From NCBI GenBank assembly GCA_029856055.1, contig JAHQWF010000068.1, positions 1 to 9,328 of the forward strand: 9,328 nucleotides of DNA, written 5' to 3'. The notes below the pieces were generated by a model. It was not told where the DNA came from, made no database searches, and saw nothing but the letters and a program-made list of their open reading frames with translations. Below are positions 6,188-9,328 of the stretch, one piece after another; position 1 is the stretch's first letter, and each line of letters opens with the position of its first letter. The DNA is from Candidatus Njordarchaeota archaeon (GTDB lineage: Archaea > Asgardarchaeota > Njordarchaeia > Njordarchaeales > Njordarchaeaceae). The position numbers and the translations under genes were made by a program.

Positions 6188-9098
6188 AATGATGAATCCT
6201 TAATTCATCAGATATAGTTTTTTTACTAAGCAAGATAAGTGGAATAACCGAAAATAACAAAAATGCCAAAAATCCAAAAACTAAAGCATAGATCAGGTAG
6301 TGAGGTATTACAATAGCGTAGCCAGGAGGAAAATCATAAGGCAATGCACCTATCCATGTTGGTTGCAACATTCCAACTAAAAAACCATAACTATAAACTG
6401 TAGCAACAAGAAGCCCTAAACCGAATCCAAGCACCACTATCAAAAAAGCTTCGCCCAAAAAGGCACCTAGTATCTGGATAAATGCTGCACCACGTGTCAC
6501 AAGCAAAGCTATCTCCCTCCTCCTCTCATATACAGAAATTGTCATTATTAGGGCCATTCCTATAAAAGCTATTATCAATGAGAAGAAAAACTCTATTTTC
6601 ACGAAATAATTAGATATATTTTGAAATCCGAATGATAATCTTGCTTCTAATTCTTCTTCAAATGTGCTTACACTAGCTTGATAACCGAGTTTTGTCGTAA
6701 TGTTTCCTATATACTCAACTATTGCTGACTGATTGTAACCGTCAATCACATCTATTAATAATGATTTAGCGGATATACCTTCAGTGCTGTTTATTAATTC
6801 TAATGCGACCTTATTATTGATGAAAGCAATTGGATAGTAATCCGTTTGTAGAGCAAATATATCATCAGTTATACCAGGAGCGAATTTAATGAATCCCGCT
6901 ATAATGGGATTATACTTCTTATTGGTTAATTTGTTGGTCAAAGTAAATGTCCCGCCCTTAACTTTTCCGAAGTATCTCTTCAGGTTCACAGATAATAATA
7001 TATCACCACTAGCGAATTTACCTTCAGCTTCTTTAATCGTAATATCTTCGAGATAACCATTCTCCATAAAGGTAACGTTAAAGTAGTTAGCATCAAGACC
7101 TATCACAGAGACTGGAATATTTCTTTCTCGATAGACTTCTGAATACAAGGGGAGATGAATTACCTTACAAACATCCTTAACTCCCTCCAGTCGACTTATA
7201 TTTTCAGTTAAATTAATCAAAGTATCATAAGGCACATTAGAGTAAAACTCAACGTGAATATCACTTCCTACAGCTAGCTCCGTATTTATACGCACTCTAT
7301 TCTCATTAGTTGCTGCAGCTATTCCATAATAAACCGTGAAGGAAAGCATTAAAGCTATAAGAAAAATTACTCTAGATACTCTAGCTTTCTTTCTTATAAA
7401 ATTCCTGACTGATACATAATTCAATTCACGCGAAAATAATTTGCTTAATATGTAAAATACTCTTCTTAGTTTTGAAGCATAAGCGCCAATAAGTTTGCTA
7501 GAAGTATATGTAAATATCATTGGTCCCGCATATATTAGGAAGAATTCAATCGGAAAGAATATAACTCCTATAAAAATCAGCAAGAACAATCCTCCATGTA
7601 TCAGTGTTATTGTGACAAACCTGAGAACTGGTAGTCCAAGACCTATCTCTAGTAATGAATAAACACCCATAGCAAAGAGAATCCAAGTAAGCTTCCCTAT
7701 CTCAAATTTAGCCTCTAGTTCCTCTGAATATTCCTGTAATGCTTCAAGAATACTGATTTTTGAGACCCTTCTAGCGGGTATAAATACAGCTAATAGGCCT
7801 AAAATTCCACCTATTATTATACCAGCTATAACGTAGAATTGCACGAAGTGACTTAATATCGCCTCAGGCATGTATTGTTTAGCTATATCAAACCATTGGA
7901 CTTTAATTAATGTGATAGCTGTGAGATAGCCAGAAATACCGCCAAGAAATCCTGAGAGTATTCCAGAAGAAATTGCTTCGGTAAATAGCATCGTTGAAAT
8001 CTGCGATCCTTTAGCACCCTTAACTCTGAGTAAACCTATTTCTCTCCTTCTTTCATTAATAGATAACCAAATAGCAATTAAAGCAAGTATGCCCCCTAAG
8101 GCTAGCGCAGGTATCAAAAGCATTGTTATATTTAGTCTTGCTGACATCACCGAGATACTATAGAAAAATAAACTATAAGTTAGAAAATCTTGTACGTAGT
8201 AATATTCGGATTCACCAACATAATTCTGTAGAACTAACTCTATTTTATAATTAATATCTCTTATTCTATTTATTGATTCATACAGATTCCAGGGATTAAT
8301 TAATTTATCTCTATTAACAAATATATTGATTATTATTCTATGTTTCAAAGAGATTTCTACATTACTCATGTTTTGCATTTCTTTAATACAATTATAGACA
8401 TATGAAATGTTCCCTAACAATGCGAGATTAGGATTTTTCCATGACATTGTTTGTCGCGTTATAACAGTTCCTGAAAATAATCCTTGGTATTCATACATTA
8501 AAGAGTCCCATATTTTATCTCTAATCCTCAATACACCACGAACTCTATAGGTAATATTCAATGACCCCACGCCGAAGGAGCCAAAGGTCGGAAAAATTAA
8601 CGTTATATTATCACCAACATTTACTTCAAGAAGCTTAGCCAGATCAATCCCAAGAGCTATCTCGCCTTTTTTCAGATCAAGAGATCCATTAATTAAATCG
8701 ATATAACCAATCTTTGAGTGCTCTGGTAACCCATATATAGTTGGATAATACGAGAAGTAGCCTGAATCTACTGATACACCTTTATCAGATACAATATTAA
8801 TACCTAATAAATTAACGGACAAAACTGGAAAACAAACATTAACACCATCTATATCCTCAATATCTTGAACTAAATCACTTAAACTTTCAATAAATTCGTC
8901 TGATGGGCTATCAACATTAACTCTCATATCAACCTTAACTCTGTCTAACTCCTTCTTGATACCCGCGTAACCTAAATAGTCAATTGTCATAAACCCTGCA
9001 GTTAGTAATGATACTCCAAGCATTATGCCTAGAATTATACCCAGCAGCAATCTTGGTCTTCTGAAAGCCGTCTTAAAACTATAGAGAATTATTGACAT
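6186..9098 (-). CDS. FtsX/MacB-type ABC permease, duplicated, two extracellular domains
   Basis: The membrane subunit of a type VII (MacB/LolCDE/YbbP-like) transporter, 970 residues. About ten membrane segments are visible near 17-38, 323-346, 370-397, 418-440, 470-488, 495-528, 575-596, 833-856, 875-905 and 931-957. The protein is an internal duplication: each half has one membrane helix, a large outside domain (about 40-320 and 598-830), then an FtsX core. The matching cytoplasmic coupling elements are ERRREIGLLRVKGAKG (349-364) and ERRREIALLVTRGAA (858-872). Thirteen N-x-S/T sequons all fall in predicted outside parts. Relatives extract or move lipids, lipoproteins or peptides by mechanotransmission; the substrate here is unknown and no MacA-like adaptor is seen. 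GGAGGGG (9107-9113), 8 nt before ATG 9098, supports the start. Confidence 0.93.
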   Translation of the reverse strand: MSIILYSFKTAFRRPRLLLGIILGIMLGVSLLTAGFMTIDYLGYAGIKKELDRVKVDMRVNVDSPSDEFIESLSDLVQDIEDIDGVNVCFPVLSVNLLGINIVSDKGVSVDSGYFSYYPTIYGLPEHSKIGYIDLINGSLDLKKGEIALGIDLAKLLEVNVGDNITLIFPTFGSFGVGSLNITYRVRGVLRIRDKIWDSLMYEYQGLFSGTVITRQTMSWKNPNLALLGNISYVYNCIKEMQNMSNVEISLKHRIIINIFVNRDKLINPWNLYESINRIRDINYKIELVLQNYVGESEYYYVQDFLTYSLFFYSISVMSARLNITMLLIPALALGGILALIAIWLSINERRREIGLLRVKGAKGSQISTMLFTEAISSGILSGFLGGISGYLTAITLIKVQWFDIAKQYMPEAILSHFVQFYVIAGIIIGGILGLLAVFIPARRVSKISILEALQEYSEELEAKFEIGKLTWILFAMGVYSLLEIGLGLPVLRFVTITLIHGGLFLLIFIGVIFFPIEFFLIYAGPMIFTYTSSKLIGAYASKLRRVFYILSKLFSRELNYVSVRNFIRKKARVSRVIFLIALMLSFTVYYGIAAATNENRVRINTELAVGSDIHVEFYSNVPYDTLINLTENISRLEGVKDVCKVIHLPLYSEVYRERNIPVSVIGLDANYFNVTFMENGYLEDITIKEAEGKFASGDILLSVNLKRYFGKVKGGTFTLTNKLTNKKYNPIIAGFIKFAPGITDDIFALQTDYYPIAFINNKVALELINSTEGISAKSLLIDVIDGYNQSAIVEYIGNITTKLGYQASVSTFEEELEARLSFGFQNISNYFVKIEFFFSLIIAFIGMALIMTISVYERRREIALLVTRGAAFIQILGAFLGEAFLIVVLGFGLGLLVATVYSYGFLVGMLQPTWIGALPYDFPPGYAIVIPHYLIYALVFGFLAFLLFSVIPLILLSKKTISDELRIHH

Positions 9099-9106
9099 TA
9101 TCTTTG

Positions 9107-9113
9107 CCCCTCC
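9107..9113 (-). promoter_or_regulatory. Shine-Dalgarno site of the permease gene
   Basis: GGAGGGG on the minus strand, 8 nt before ATG 9098. Unlike the GGTGA-type sites of the other genes, it pairs with the outer CCTCC part of the 16S tail. Confidence 0.55.
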
Positions 9114-9137
9114 ATATACTATAATTCTTTAAATAGC

Positions 9138-9148
9138 AATATATTTAA
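9138..9148 (-). promoter_or_regulatory. Possible TATA box of the ABC operon
   Basis: TTAAATATATT on the minus strand, centred near 9143, would start transcription near 9117 and give a leader of about 19 nt that contains the GGAGGGG site. Other AT-rich candidates upstream (near 9157-9163 and 9171-9180) would give longer leaders. The 129 nt between 9099 and 9227 hold nothing else I can identify. Confidence 0.4.
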
Positions 9149-9227
9149 TTATTCGTATTTATAATGTTCTTTTATAAATTTTTTGTAGTAATTAAGACTT
9201 ATCTATAAATGTGTAATGTTTGGTGGT

Positions 9228-9328
9228 TTATTTAAGCCTTATCAAGACACTTGGTGCCAGTAATCTAAGCGTAATACATGCAAAGCCAATAAGCCACTTA
9301 ATTAATATGCTTTCAAGAAAATTTGAGA
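9228..9328 (-). CDS. Possible 3' end of a gene cut by the window edge
   Basis: On the minus strand one frame stays open from the window edge (first full codon at 9326) to a TAA at 9228-9230, giving 32 residues. They include a hydrophobic stretch, WLIGFACITLRLLAPSVLI, and end in RLK. The other two minus frames stop within 9 codons. At this AT content an open run of this length arises by chance fairly often, so support is modest. The position and direction, about 130 nt ahead of the ABC operon promoter, are what a preceding gene would show. The product cannot be named; a membrane-associated C terminus is possible. Confidence 0.3.
   Translation of the reverse strand, partial: SNFLESILIKWLIGFACITLRLLAPSVLIRLK

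Noticed and set aside
9254..9277. GTGCCAG followed by GTAATAC, recalling the 530 loop of 16S rRNA
   Set aside because: The spacing is 10 nt instead of 8, the intervening bases differ, and no other rRNA sequence surrounds it.
9307..9328. ATG with seven open codons at the right edge on the plus strand
   Set aside because: No Shine-Dalgarno site or promoter in front, and far too short; the opposite-strand frame is better supported.

Overview
The window looks like chromosomal DNA of a thermophilic, AT-rich archaeon, probably of the TACK group. The lineage is inferred from gene content and style, not from a marker gene. The evidence is: an sn-glycerol-1-phosphate dehydrogenase, the enzyme that sets archaeal lipid stereochemistry; a family 4 (Fe-S) uracil-DNA glycosylase with a PCNA-binding-like tail; a glyoxylate reductase close to the Thermococcales enzymes; TATA-type promoters; and Shine-Dalgarno sites of the GGTGA(T) type. 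No tRNA, rRNA, CRISPR array, insertion sequence or phage gene was seen.

Layout. Positions 22-2368 (+ strand) hold an unrecognised polytopic membrane protein, a helical TPR-like protein with a strict 40-residue period, and the uracil-DNA glycosylase. Facing them, 2 nt away, is glycerol-1-phosphate dehydrogenase (2371-3471, - strand). Behind it on the same strand is a Rab/Ras-like small GTPase (3594-4160). A short AT-rich divergent promoter region (4161-4268) separates the GTPase from glyoxylate/hydroxypyruvate reductase (4269-5276, + strand). That gene runs head-on, 3 nt away, into a two-gene ABC export operon on the - strand: a 970-residue FtsX/MacB-type permease (6186-9098) followed by its ATPase (5280-6176). 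The last 100 nt may hold the 3' end of one more - strand gene.

How the genes relate. The permease and ATPase clearly form one transporter, with no MacA-like partner in view. The other genes are housekeeping functions (lipid backbone synthesis, base-excision repair, 2-hydroxyacid metabolism) with no obvious shared pathway. The least explained parts are the Rab-like GTPase, the 40-residue-repeat protein next to an unknown membrane protein, and the coiled-coil tail of the ABC ATPase. I see no clear undescribed multi-gene system, only individual proteins that merit a closer look. Both convergent gene pairs leave almost no intergenic space, so their transcripts probably overlap.
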